6,584 nucleotides of DNA from Chloroflexota bacterium. Lineage in GTDB: Bacteria; Chloroflexota; Dehalococcoidia; Lucifugimonadales; Australimonadaceae. The translations under genes and the position numbers were made by a program. The notes beneath the pieces are model-generated. The model saw nothing but the letters and a program-made list of their open reading frames with translations. It did no database searches and was not told where the DNA came from. The DNA is taken from positions 1 through 6,584 of the forward strand of contig JAPOOH010000259.1 of assembly GCA_026713505.1 (NCBI GenBank), in the 5' to 3' direction. Positions 1 through 6,185 of this stretch are shown here, piece after piece (the stretch's first letter is position 1; the number at the start of each line of letters is the position of its first letter).

Positions 1-406
1 CCAGGTGCAGCCAGCCGGGGACAGTGGTGTCGGTCTCGATACTCGGGGGGTGGTGGATCTGGAGCACGTCGACGTGGTCCACCTGCAGGCGGCGCAGCGA
101 GTCCTCCAGCGACTCGACAACCGCATCGGCGATGTGGTCGAGCTCGTCCGGCATGATCTCAACCTTCGTTGCGAGGACCGGACGGAAGCCGATCTCGCGC
201 ATCGCCTTGCCGATGTTCTCCTCTGCAAGGCCCTTTCCGTAGTCCGGGGAGGTGTCGAAGTAGTTGATGCCGAGTTCGAGCGCACGCTCGATGGCGCGGA
301 GCTGCACCTCCGGTTCCCCCTTCACCAACAGTCCGGCGTTGTCGCCGGAGCCGAAGCCGATCTCGGAAACCCGGATGCCGGTCGCACCCATCATGCGGTA
401 TCGCAA
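1..406 (-). CDS. aldo/keto reductase, N-terminal part (runs off the left edge)
   Basis: This is the N-terminal 135 residues of an NAD(P)H-dependent aldo/keto reductase with a TIM-barrel fold. The family reduces aldehydes or ketones to alcohols, usually in the cytoplasm. The start matches the family pattern (M/L-R-Y-R-x-x-G-x-T-G-x-x-V-S-E-I-G-F-G). The full catalytic tetrad can be placed: Asp51 (in NYFDTS), Tyr56 (DYGKG), Lys81 (ATK) and His118 (VLQIHH). I chose the TTG start at 406 because GGAGG lies 6 nt upstream and the family begins with this RYR block. ATG codons at 394 and 391 are in frame but have no Shine-Dalgarno sequence and would cut the first strand. The gene lies 95 nt downstream of the ketopantoate-reductase-like gene on the same strand, so it may share that operon, although it also has its own promoter-like signal. 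The cofactor-binding C-terminal half is missing, so the subfamily and substrate cannot be told. Confidence 0.93.
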   Translation of the reverse strand, partial: MRYRMMGATGIRVSEIGFGSGDNAGLLVKGEPEVQLRAIERALELGINYFDTSPDYGKGLAEENIGKAMREIGFRPVLATKVEIMPDELDHIADAVVESLEDSLRRLQVDHVDVLQIHHPPSIETDTTVPGWLHL

Positions 407-412
407 GGAGAA

Positions 413-435
413 CCTCCGAAGCCGCGGCTCGGAGG
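413..435 (-). promoter_or_regulatory. hairpin masking the ribosome-binding site of the aldo/keto reductase
   Basis: On the minus strand, CCTCCGA (435-429) pairs with TCGGAGG (419-413). Two further G-C pairs follow after a single bulged T, closing a CGCG loop. The 3' arm contains GGAGG (417-413), the only good Shine-Dalgarno sequence for the TTG start at 406. In the folded mRNA the ribosome-binding site is therefore fully base-paired. This is seen directly. That it controls translation (thermosensor, protein-bound switch, or a brake relieved by a translating ribosome) is inference. Confidence 0.6.
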
Positions 436-450
436 CCGTGCGGCAGGGGT

Positions 451-480
451 ATCTAACGCTGTCGCGTGAGCGCGTGTCAA
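451..480 (-). promoter_or_regulatory. candidate sigma70-type promoter for the aldo/keto reductase
   Basis: A perfect -35 box TTGACA (480-475) is followed after 18 nt by TTAGAT (456-451), a weak -10 match; the overlapping TAGATA gives a 19-nt spacer. The start of transcription would fall near 444. This gives a leader of roughly 38 nt consisting mostly of the hairpin at 413-435. The promoter lies between the stop of the ketopantoate-reductase-like gene and the aldo/keto reductase, so it would allow separate transcription. The -10 match is weak, so confidence is moderate. Confidence 0.4.
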
Positions 481-501
481 GCCGTGGAGTAGACGCGGGC
501 C

Positions 502-1542
502 CTACCCGCCCACCAACCGCAGCGACTCGGCGGACGGCGTGAGGTCGCCCGATTCCACGCGGTGCACGAGCGCGGTGATGGCATCGCAGTACGGCGTCGC
601 GATGCCGTGTGCCGTACCTTTCGCGGCGACGAGGCCGCTGAAGTAGTCCACCTCCGTCTTCCGCCTGCGGCGCACGTCCTGGTACATGGACGTCATCGCG
701 CCCGGCCCGACATTCGCGGCTCGCGCGGCAAGCCCCCGCTCGACCACGTTGGACTCCCCCGCCGCGTTGGCATAGACGTCCGTGGCGTCGTAGTCGCCCA
801 TGATGCGCGAGAGCGGGTGACCCTCTGCCTCTGCGACGCGCATCGTTTCCGCCGCCAGCCGCACCGCGATGCGACATGCGTCAGCGTTCGCCAGCAACTC
901 CGCGGACCGCATCCCGCCGACCGCCGAGACGGGGTTGAGCATCGTATTGTTCACCATCTTGGACCAGCGCTCGTGCAGCAGGTCGTCGACCGGCTCGGCG
1001 GGCCAAACGTTAGAGAGCGTGTCCGCCACGCGGCGGGCATTCGCTCCCGCGGACCCCTCATACTCTCCGACGTAGACCCCGGGCAGCGACGCGGAGGCTG
1101 AAGCCCTGCTGACCGACCCCGCCGCCTGCACACGTCCAGGCTCCAGGAACGAGCCGTTGACCAGGATGACGCCGCCCACCGTCCTCTGCTCGCCCACCTC
1201 CGGCGCTATCCATTCTTCGTTGATGCTGTTCTGCATCGACACGAGCAACCCGTCGTCCGCCAGCCACGGCTTGACCACCGCGAGGGCCTCCATCGTGTCG
1301 TACGACTTCACGCAGAGGAAGAGGAGGTCGACCTCCTCAGCCAGTTCGTGCGGCGCGATGGTGACCGGCGTCGCGTGCTCCTCGCCGCCGCCTTCCGTCT
1401 GCATCGTCAAGCCGCGAGACCGTATCGCCTCGCGCTGGGCGTCCCACGGCTCGACCACGAGCGGGTCGAGTCCCGCGTTGGCGAGGCGCACTGCGATCTG
1501 CCCGCCGATCGCTCCCGCTCCGTAGACGACGAGACGGCTCAT
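502..1542 (-). CDS. ketopantoate reductase (PanE/ApbA) family oxidoreductase
   Basis: This 346-residue protein belongs to the family of 2-dehydropantoate 2-reductase, which uses NADPH to reduce a 2-oxo acid to a 2-hydroxy acid. The N-terminal Rossmann domain has the dinucleotide loop GAGAIGG (residues 8-14), then CVKS with Lys79 and MQNS with Asn105. The C-terminal helical domain has ERWSKMVNN with Lys195, Asn199 and Asn203. It also has TSMYQD (Ser285) and TEVDY (Glu297). The spacing of Lys195/Asn199/Asn203 and of Ser285/Glu297 matches the catalytic and substrate-binding set of E. coli PanE (K176, N180, N184, S244, E256), so an active enzyme is expected. The ATG at 1542 is supported by GGAGG (1553-1549) 6 nt upstream and overlaps the TPP-enzyme stop as ATGA, implying translational coupling. 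At 346 residues it is longer than E. coli PanE (about 300), with extra sequence around 245-280. No panB or panC is visible, so the substrate may be a different 2-oxo acid made by its partner. The open frame upstream of 1542 is an off-frame shadow. Confidence 0.93.
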   Translation of the reverse strand: MSRLVVYGAGAIGGQIAVRLANAGLDPLVVEPWDAQREAIRSRGLTMQTEGGGEEHATPVTIAPHELAEEVDLLFLCVKSYDTMEALAVVKPWLADDGLLVSMQNSINEEWIAPEVGEQRTVGGVILVNGSFLEPGRVQAAGSVSRASASASLPGVYVGEYEGSAGANARRVADTLSNVWPAEPVDDLLHERWSKMVNNTMLNPVSAVGGMRSAELLANADACRIAVRLAAETMRVAEAEGHPLSRIMGDYDATDVYANAAGESNVVERGLAARAANVGPGAMTSMYQDVRRRRKTEVDYFSGLVAAKGTAHGIATPYCDAITALVHRVESGDLTPSAESLRLVGG

Positions 1543-3215
1543 AGTCCACCTCCAAACCTGCGGCTGGCCACGACCGCCTGGGCACGGGGGCTGATCTGGC
1601 TCTGCACGCGGATGTTCAGCAGCGCGGGGCCGTCCACCTCGAGCGCGCGGTCGAGCGCCGGGCCGAGCTCCTCCGGGCGCTCGACCAGCTCCGCGTACGC
1701 GCCCAACCCCTGCGCCACAAGGTCGTAGCGCGAAGGCACAAGGTCCGTGATCACGGCCTTGCCGTACAGCCCCACCTGCAGGTTCTTGTCGATACCCCAC
1801 GCCGCGTCGTTCCCCACCAGGAAGACCACCTTCAGTCCGTGGCGGACCGCCGTGTCGACTTCCATCGCGTTGAACCCGAACGCGCCGTCGCCCGTGATGC
1901 AGAACACCCGCGACTCCGGCCTCGCAAGCTTCGCCGCGATGGACATCGGCACCGCCTGCCCCAGCATCCCGAGGTTCGGCAGGTAGTACCACGAGCGCGG
2001 GGCGAACGCGGGCAGGTACGCGCGACCGTAGTAGGCGTAGTCGCCCCCGTCGAACACGAGCACGTCGTCGCGCCGCAGCCGCTGCGCCAGCGTGTGGTGC
2101 ACGAACATTGAGCGCAGCGGCGCCTCGTCCAGCACGTACTGCTCGAGGTACGTCTTGTGCTCCGCAACCGCCGTGCGGAAGCGCTCCACCCAAGGACGCT
2201 CCGGCCAGTCGCTCTTCGCGGCCTTGTCCGCCAGCTGCGCCGCGATGGGCCCGACGTCGCCGACGAGTGCAAGGTCGACGCCGCGGTTGCGCCCCGCCTG
2301 TGTCGCCTCCGGCTCGACCTGGATGACCGTGGCGTCGTTCGGTATGACCGGCCCGAAACCGAAGCCAATGGTGAAGTCGAGCAGCTTGCCGAGGAAGAGG
2401 ACGACGTCTGCCTCCCGAACGAGGTTGGCGGCGGTGTGCTGGCTCAGGTCGAAGAAGCCGAAGCAGTACGGATGGTCGTCCGGCACGATGCCGCGCGCCG
2501 CCTCCTCTGTCAGCAGCGGTATCTTCGTCGTCTGGATGAGCCGCTCGTAGATGCCCCCCCAGTCGCCGTAGGCGGCGGGCGTGCTGGCGATGATGATGGG
2601 GCGCTCCGCCCCGCGCAGGATGCGCACCGCCTCTTCGACCGATTCCGCTGCTGCGACGATCGGCTGCGTGCGCCGGTACGATCCCGCGCCGAAGTAGCGC
2701 ACTTCCTCCTCTTCCACGACGGCGCTCTGCACGTCGACCGGGACGGTGATATGCGCGGGGCCGCGTCTGCCCTCGAACGCGGCCCGTATGGCGGTGGATA
2801 TCAGGTCGGGGATGCGGCGCGGGTCGTGCGCGAGCCACGCGCCCTTGGTGACGGTGCGCGCGATGCCAACCTGGTCTATCTCCTGCATGATGCCGCGGTG
2901 GTAATTCCGCAGGTCGGAGGAGCCCGCGATGTTCAGGATAGGACTCTCGGTCGACTGCGCGTTGATCAGCCCCGGTAACGCGTTCGCGTGGCCCGGAGTC
3001 GTGACCGCGACGACGCCCAGCCTACCGGTCATGCGCGACCACATCTCCGCCATGTGCACGGCCGCCTGTTCGTGGCGGCAGTCGATCAGGCGGAAGCCCT
3101 CGTCGTACAGCACGTCCAGCAGGGGGAGGATGTGGTCGCCGGCGAGGGTGAAGATCGTATCGACGCCCTCCTCCCGCAACGCCCGGGTGATTATCTGCGC
3201 TCCGCTTACCGGCAT
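1539..3215 (-). CDS. thiamine-diphosphate-dependent enzyme (acetolactate synthase / 2-hydroxyacyl-CoA lyase superfamily)
   Basis: This 558-residue cytoplasmic enzyme has the three-domain layout of the acetolactate synthase / benzoylformate decarboxylase / oxalyl-CoA decarboxylase superfamily, and its length fits. The PYR domain (about 1-170) has the cofactor-activating Glu49 in CRHEQAA and the TTPGHANALPG loop. The central domain spans about 190-325. The PP domain (about 375-535) has the TPP-metal motif, with GDG at 442-444 and N469-D470; most relatives have two Asn at 469-470. Reactions in the family include decarboxylation of 2-oxo acids and making or breaking C-C bonds next to a carbonyl. 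FAD dependence and substrate cannot be read here. The ATG at 3215 gives the expected N-terminus (PVSGAQIITRALREEGV). Upstream, GGAG lies 10 nt away and AAGG 3 nt away. The stop overlaps the next gene's ATG, so the two are co-translated. Acetolactate synthase proper is less likely because no small regulatory subunit gene is adjacent. Confidence 0.92.
   Translation of the reverse strand: MPVSGAQIITRALREEGVDTIFTLAGDHILPLLDVLYDEGFRLIDCRHEQAAVHMAEMWSRMTGRLGVVAVTTPGHANALPGLINAQSTESPILNIAGSSDLRNYHRGIMQEIDQVGIARTVTKGAWLAHDPRRIPDLISTAIRAAFEGRRGPAHITVPVDVQSAVVEEEEVRYFGAGSYRRTQPIVAAAESVEEAVRILRGAERPIIIASTPAAYGDWGGIYERLIQTTKIPLLTEEAARGIVPDDHPYCFGFFDLSQHTAANLVREADVVLFLGKLLDFTIGFGFGPVIPNDATVIQVEPEATQAGRNRGVDLALVGDVGPIAAQLADKAAKSDWPERPWVERFRTAVAEHKTYLEQYVLDEAPLRSMFVHHTLAQRLRRDDVLVFDGGDYAYYGRAYLPAFAPRSWYYLPNLGMLGQAVPMSIAAKLARPESRVFCITGDGAFGFNAMEVDTAVRHGLKVVFLVGNDAAWGIDKNLQVGLYGKAVITDLVPSRYDLVAQGLGAYAELVERPEELGPALDRALEVDGPALLNIRVQSQISPRAQAVVASRRFGGGL
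1549..1553 (-). promoter_or_regulatory. ribosome-binding site of the ketopantoate-reductase-like gene
   Basis: GGAGG sits 6 nt before the ATG at 1542, inside the last codons of the TPP-enzyme gene, where the same bases encode part of the Gly-Gly-Gly-Leu C-terminus. It fixes the start at 1542 against a reading frame that stays open for another 1296 nt upstream. Confidence 0.8.
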
Positions 3216-3245
3216 GTGCCTTCCGCTCCGAACCGTGTGGATGCC

Positions 3246-3263
3246 CGCGATGCTAGCACACGC
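3246..3263 (-). promoter_or_regulatory. promoter-like 18-nt motif upstream of the TPP-enzyme gene
   Basis: The minus strand reads GCGTGTGCTAGCATCGCG, ending about 30 nt before the start codon. It contains TGC-TAGCAT, which fits an extended -10 promoter element (TAGCAT at 3255-3250). No convincing -35 box lies 16-19 nt further upstream. The identical 18 bases precede the propeller gene. The core TGCTAGCA is also a perfect 8-bp palindrome, so a regulator-binding site is an alternative. Confidence 0.45.
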
Positions 3264-3283
3264 CCGGCCCGAGCCGTGGTCCT

Positions 3284-3396
3284 TGTCATGCTGAGCGAAA
3301 CCGGAGGCGAAGCCGAAGCATCTCTCAGGCGAACGCCCCTCCTAGCACGAACGCTCCCCTAGGGATGTTTCGACTCTCAACATGAAAAGCAAGTTG
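3284..3396. repeat. dispersed hairpin repeat, copy 1 (HVERSRNIS-type)
   Basis: This copy begins TGTCATGCTGAGCG and ends with a decayed inverse of the same sequence. It aligns over its whole length with copy 2 at 6015-6129 in the same orientation, by eye at about 90 percent identity, with one 3-nt and one 1-nt indel. The inner arms (ATCTCTC and its inverse around 3362-3372) are also degraded here. It starts 15 nt beyond the stop of the propeller gene and ends upstream of the TPP-enzyme promoter motif. There is no T-run beyond it, so it is not a classical intrinsic terminator, although it may protect or process mRNA ends. Sequences of this kind recur between genes of various environmental bacteria and are often mistranslated as protein. 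Confidence 0.8.
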
Positions 3397-3411
3397 TCCG
3401 TGAGAGCGCCC

Positions 3412-5949
3412 TCAGTTGCGCGGTAGCAGGGACGAAGAGTCGAACAGGTAGACCGCAACGCCCGGCGCGCCGACGATGATGGTTCCTCCGGCCACTCCCG
3501 TCTCGATTCCGAAGACGCCGCCGCCGAATATCGTGCCGGTGCCCGCGCCGCCCGGGTTCACCAACTTTGCCGTCTCGTTCGCGTCAGCCCATCCACCTTC
3601 GGGCATACCGAACACGTACGCTGCTCCGGCGCTGCCCGTGCCGAAGTCCTGCTTCTGAGCGCCAACGACGACTACGTCGCCGCGGGTACTGACGGCAACG
3701 GATGCCCCGAAGAAGTCCGCTCTCGCGCCGTCGGACGCAGTCAGCAGCACGGGTTCTCTCGCATCCGCCCACCCTGCTGCAGGCTGAGAGAAGAGGAAGA
3801 CAGCTCCGTGGTCCAGCGCGTAGTCGTCCCGACCTGGCGCACCAACCACGATCACGCCTGCGTCGTCGGTGATCTCCAGCGAGAACCCGAAGTGGTCTTC
3901 CTCCATGCCGTCGGGCAGCGCTAGGCGGACTGCTTCGTTCGTGTCTTCCCACCCCTGGCCAAGCCGTTCGAACACATACACGGACCCCGCGTATGGGGGG
4001 AACGGTTCGGCCCTCCCAAAGTCCTCGGATTGACCTCCAACGACAGTTGCTCCATCCGCGCTTACCGCCACCGATCTCACGCTTCCGAACCCTGAAGCCA
4101 TGAGCCTGGCAGTCTCATGGGTGTCCGACCATCCCGCGTCCGGCCTGGCGAACACGTATACCGCACCGCCCCGGCCCGATTCGCGGAACTCACCTGATCC
4201 GACGGCGATGGTCTGCCCGTCAGCGCTTATCGCGACGGCGGTCCCGAACCGGCTGTTGCGCGTACCCTCGGAAGCCGTAAGCGTTGCCGCCGGCGCTTCT
4301 CCGGCATCCCATCCACCCTCCGGCCTCGTGAAGACATGGACGGCCCCGGAATCGTAGCCGTACGGGAGCTGGTCCGGCGCCCCCACCACGATCGTGCCTC
4401 CGTCCGCGCTCATCGCAACGGCGCTCCCGAATGAACTGGTCAGTTCCACCCAGTCCCTGTCGTCGGGCACCGGCTCCCAATCATTCTCGCCGGGAGACTC
4501 CAGTATCACGGCGGACGATTCTTCCCTGTCCGACCACCCTGGGCCGTTACGTTCGAAGACAGACACCGTGCCCTTGTACTTCTGCTCGGTTTCCCTGGCG
4601 GAGTCGCCGACGGCGATGGTCGCACCGTCTCGGCTGGCGGCCACTGCGAAACCGAACACTCCCAGAAGGCCGGACTCGCTGGCGATGAGCTTCACGACGC
4701 CCGCCACCGGAGTCGGCGTTGGCGTGGGGTCCGGGTCGGGTACGTCTGCAGCCGTGGAGAGCGCATACACGTGGTCGTCGAGCGCGCCGTAATAGACGAC
4801 GCCATCCACTGCAACAGAGGCCGAGAGTGGCGGAGGGCTCCCGTACTGCCAGAGGAGTTCCCCGGTTGCGGCGTCGACCGCGTGCAGTCCATCCAACGAC
4901 CCCAGGTAGGCCACGCCGTCTTCGACGGCAGGCGCCGCGCCCGTCCCCGCTCCCAACAAAGCTCCCACAACTCCGTACGTCCACAGCGGATCGCCGGTCA
5001 GGGCGTCAACCGCATGTGTGCCGTCCTGCCCGTAGAAATACAGGACCCCGTCTGCAATAGTCATCCTCGAATCACCGGAGCCCGGTTGCTCGGATTGCCA
5101 GACAGGTTCCCCGGTGGCGGCAGCAACGGCGAACATCACCTCGTCGGAGCTGATGTAGACGAGACCGCCGGATGCGGCCGGGGATTCATAGTAGGCATCG
5201 TCAACGCCGTACCGCCACAGGAGATCCCCGGTCGCCGCGTCCAGCGCGTGGAGCGTGCCCCCTCTCGAAAATATGTACACCGCGCCGCCGGCAACGACAG
5301 GCGCTGAACGGAATCCGCTCTCCCTTTCGTACTTCCAACGTAACTCTCCCGTCTCCTGGTCTACCGCGTGGAGGCGCATGCCCCAATCGGCAACGTAGAC
5401 GATGCCTTCGGCAACGGCCGGCACCGAGTAGTGGATGGGGCCCGTTCCGTAGGTCCAACGCACCTCTCCGGTGGCGGCGTCGATCGCCTGCATCTGCCTG
5501 CCGCCGCTCACATAGACCACTCCGTCGCTGGCGGTCATCCATGCGTCGTCGGCTTCCCACTCGACATCCCAGGCAACCTCTCCGCTAACCGTGCCCAGCG
5601 CGTAAAGGCCGTCGTCGTACACGTGTACAACGACCCTACCGCTCGCTACGACCGGCTGGAAATACATCGTCCCGGGCATACGGTGACGCCACAGTAATCT
5701 TCCCCTGGATGGGGTCGGTGACGGGGGCTCCGCCGTGGGCGCTGGCAGCGACGTGGGAGTTGGTGGTGGGTCAGGCGCCTCGCTTACAGCCGTCGGTGTC
5801 GGCGTCCGCGGCGACGACACGTCGACAGGGGTGATCGTTGCACTGTCGCCTTCACACCCAAGCGCAAGGGTCGCTGTCGCAACGGCGACGATACCGAGGA
5901 ACAAGGAGCGCCGGAAGGCCCTACTGCCAACGCCTGGAGTGAGCCGCAT
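3412..5949 (-). CDS. lipoprotein with tandem PQQ-like and FG-GAP beta-propellers
   Basis: This 845-residue predicted secreted lipoprotein has a basic N-terminus, a hydrophobic stretch and a lipobox ending ALGC, with lipidated Cys32. Arg13-Arg14 in FRRSLFL could be a Tat signal. A Pro/Thr-rich linker spans about 33-82. Residues 82-398 form a PQQ/BamB-like propeller: docking Trp residues lie at 87, 127, 165, 205, 245, 284, 323 and 367, mostly in the pattern A-x-D-A-x-T-G-x-x-x-W-x-Y. The first strand can close on the last unit, giving eight blades. After a second linker with PTPTPTP (about 403-415), seven FG-GAP units start at Phe432, 507, 568, 621, 687, 747 and 808, each with strands like DGxTIVVGAP and GAVYVF. 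I see no DxDxDG calcium loops and no enzyme domain, so a binding or scaffold role outside the membrane is the likeliest inference. The ATG at 5949 is chosen for the signal peptide and a GGAG 5 nt upstream. An in-frame extension to 6147 only translates the repeat. Confidence 0.9.
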   Translation of the reverse strand: MRLTPGVGSRAFRRSLFLGIVAVATATLALGCEGDSATITPVDVSSPRTPTPTAVSEAPDPPPTPTSLPAPTAEPPSPTPSRGRLLWRHRMPGTMYFQPVVASGRVVVHVYDDGLYALGTVSGEVAWDVEWEADDAWMTASDGVVYVSGGRQMQAIDAATGEVRWTYGTGPIHYSVPAVAEGIVYVADWGMRLHAVDQETGELRWKYERESGFRSAPVVAGGAVYIFSRGGTLHALDAATGDLLWRYGVDDAYYESPAASGGLVYISSDEVMFAVAAATGEPVWQSEQPGSGDSRMTIADGVLYFYGQDGTHAVDALTGDPLWTYGVVGALLGAGTGAAPAVEDGVAYLGSLDGLHAVDAATGELLWQYGSPPPLSASVAVDGVVYYGALDDHVYALSTAADVPDPDPTPTPTPVAGVVKLIASESGLLGVFGFAVAASRDGATIAVGDSARETEQKYKGTVSVFERNGPGWSDREESSAVILESPGENDWEPVPDDRDWVELTSSFGSAVAMSADGGTIVVGAPDQLPYGYDSGAVHVFTRPEGGWDAGEAPAATLTASEGTRNSRFGTAVAISADGQTIAVGSGEFRESGRGGAVYVFARPDAGWSDTHETARLMASGFGSVRSVAVSADGATVVGGQSEDFGRAEPFPPYAGSVYVFERLGQGWEDTNEAVRLALPDGMEEDHFGFSLEITDDAGVIVVGAPGRDDYALDHGAVFLFSQPAAGWADAREPVLLTASDGARADFFGASVAVSTRGDVVVVGAQKQDFGTGSAGAAYVFGMPEGGWADANETAKLVNPGGAGTGTIFGGGVFGIETGVAGGTIIVGAPGVAVYLFDSSSLLPRN

Positions 5950-5953
5950 GCAT

Positions 5954-5961
5954 GCTCCGAA
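5954..5961 (-). promoter_or_regulatory. ribosome-binding block of the propeller lipoprotein gene
   Basis: TTCGGAGC on the minus strand contains GGAG 5 nt before the ATG at 5949. It supports this start over the upstream in-frame codons. The same eight bases lie at 3232-3225 before the TPP-enzyme gene. Confidence 0.6.
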
Positions 5962-5973
5962 TCGCCAGGATGG

Positions 5974-6005
5974 CGCGATGCTAGCACACGCTGGGAGCGG
6001 GGCAA
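5974..6005 (-). promoter_or_regulatory. candidate promoter of the propeller lipoprotein gene
   Basis: TTGCCC (6005-6000) and TAGCAT (5983-5978) are separated by 16 nt, and the -10 is preceded by TGC, as in extended -10 promoters. The segment 5991-5974 is the same 18-base motif as at 3263-3246. The predicted transcript would start about 20-25 nt before the ATG. Matches to consensus are partial, but the location and the duplication support function. Confidence 0.5.
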
Positions 6006-6014
6006 CGATGGGTA

Positions 6015-6129
6015 TGTCATGCTGAGCGAAGCCGGAGGCGGAGCCGAAGCATCTCTCAGGCGAACGCACCTCTTGCAGGAACGCTCCCCGAGAGATGTTT
6101 CGACTCCGCTCAACATGACAAGCAAGTTG
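6015..6129. repeat. dispersed hairpin repeat, copy 2 (HVERSRNIS-type)
   Basis: This is the better-preserved copy. The outer arms 6015-6028 (TGTCATGCTGAGCG) and 6107-6120 are inverted with one difference. The inner arms 6045-6057 (CGAAGCATCTCTC) and 6090-6102 are inverted with one G-T pair. Together they would form a long two-part stem with an uneven internal loop and a terminal loop of about 32 nt. The right end continues into AGCAAGTTG, also shared with copy 1. It lies in the divergent region between the lipoprotein gene and the pterin dehydratase gene. No transposase or target-site duplication is evident; a non-autonomous miniature element or REP-like sequence are both possible. Confidence 0.85.
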
Positions 6130-6185
6130 GCCGCACGCGGTGGGCACACTTGCAGTCGACGACCTCCAGCCGCGAAACTCCCTGT

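Noticed and set aside
5..469. 154-codon open frame on the plus strand
   Set aside because: It is the antisense of the aldo/keto reductase, whose catalytic tetrad is intact on the minus strand.
1543..2838. Upstream extension of the ketopantoate-reductase frame, giving a 778-residue reading frame
   Set aside because: The extra 432 residues are Arg/Gly/Ala-rich low complexity in the shifted frame of the TPP-enzyme gene, and a good ribosome-binding site marks the start at 1542.
2157..2978. 273-codon open frame on the plus strand
   Set aside because: It is fully antisense to the well-supported TPP-enzyme gene, has no recognisable domain, and reflects GC-rich codon structure.
3284..3411. Intrinsic terminator for the lipoprotein gene
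   Set aside because: The repeat can fold, but no T-run follows on the minus strand and the inner stem is degraded in this copy, so a terminator call is not supported.
3412..4690. Recurrent similar DNA blocks within the FG-GAP half of the lipoprotein gene
   Set aside because: These are the DNA echo of the repeated propeller blades, not separate repeat elements or a CRISPR array; spacing is irregular and tracks the protein units.
5946..5955. Perfect palindrome GCATGCATGC over the lipoprotein start codon
   Set aside because: A 10-bp alternating palindrome is short and arises easily by chance; nothing else supports it as an operator, and it is not present at the TPP-enzyme start.
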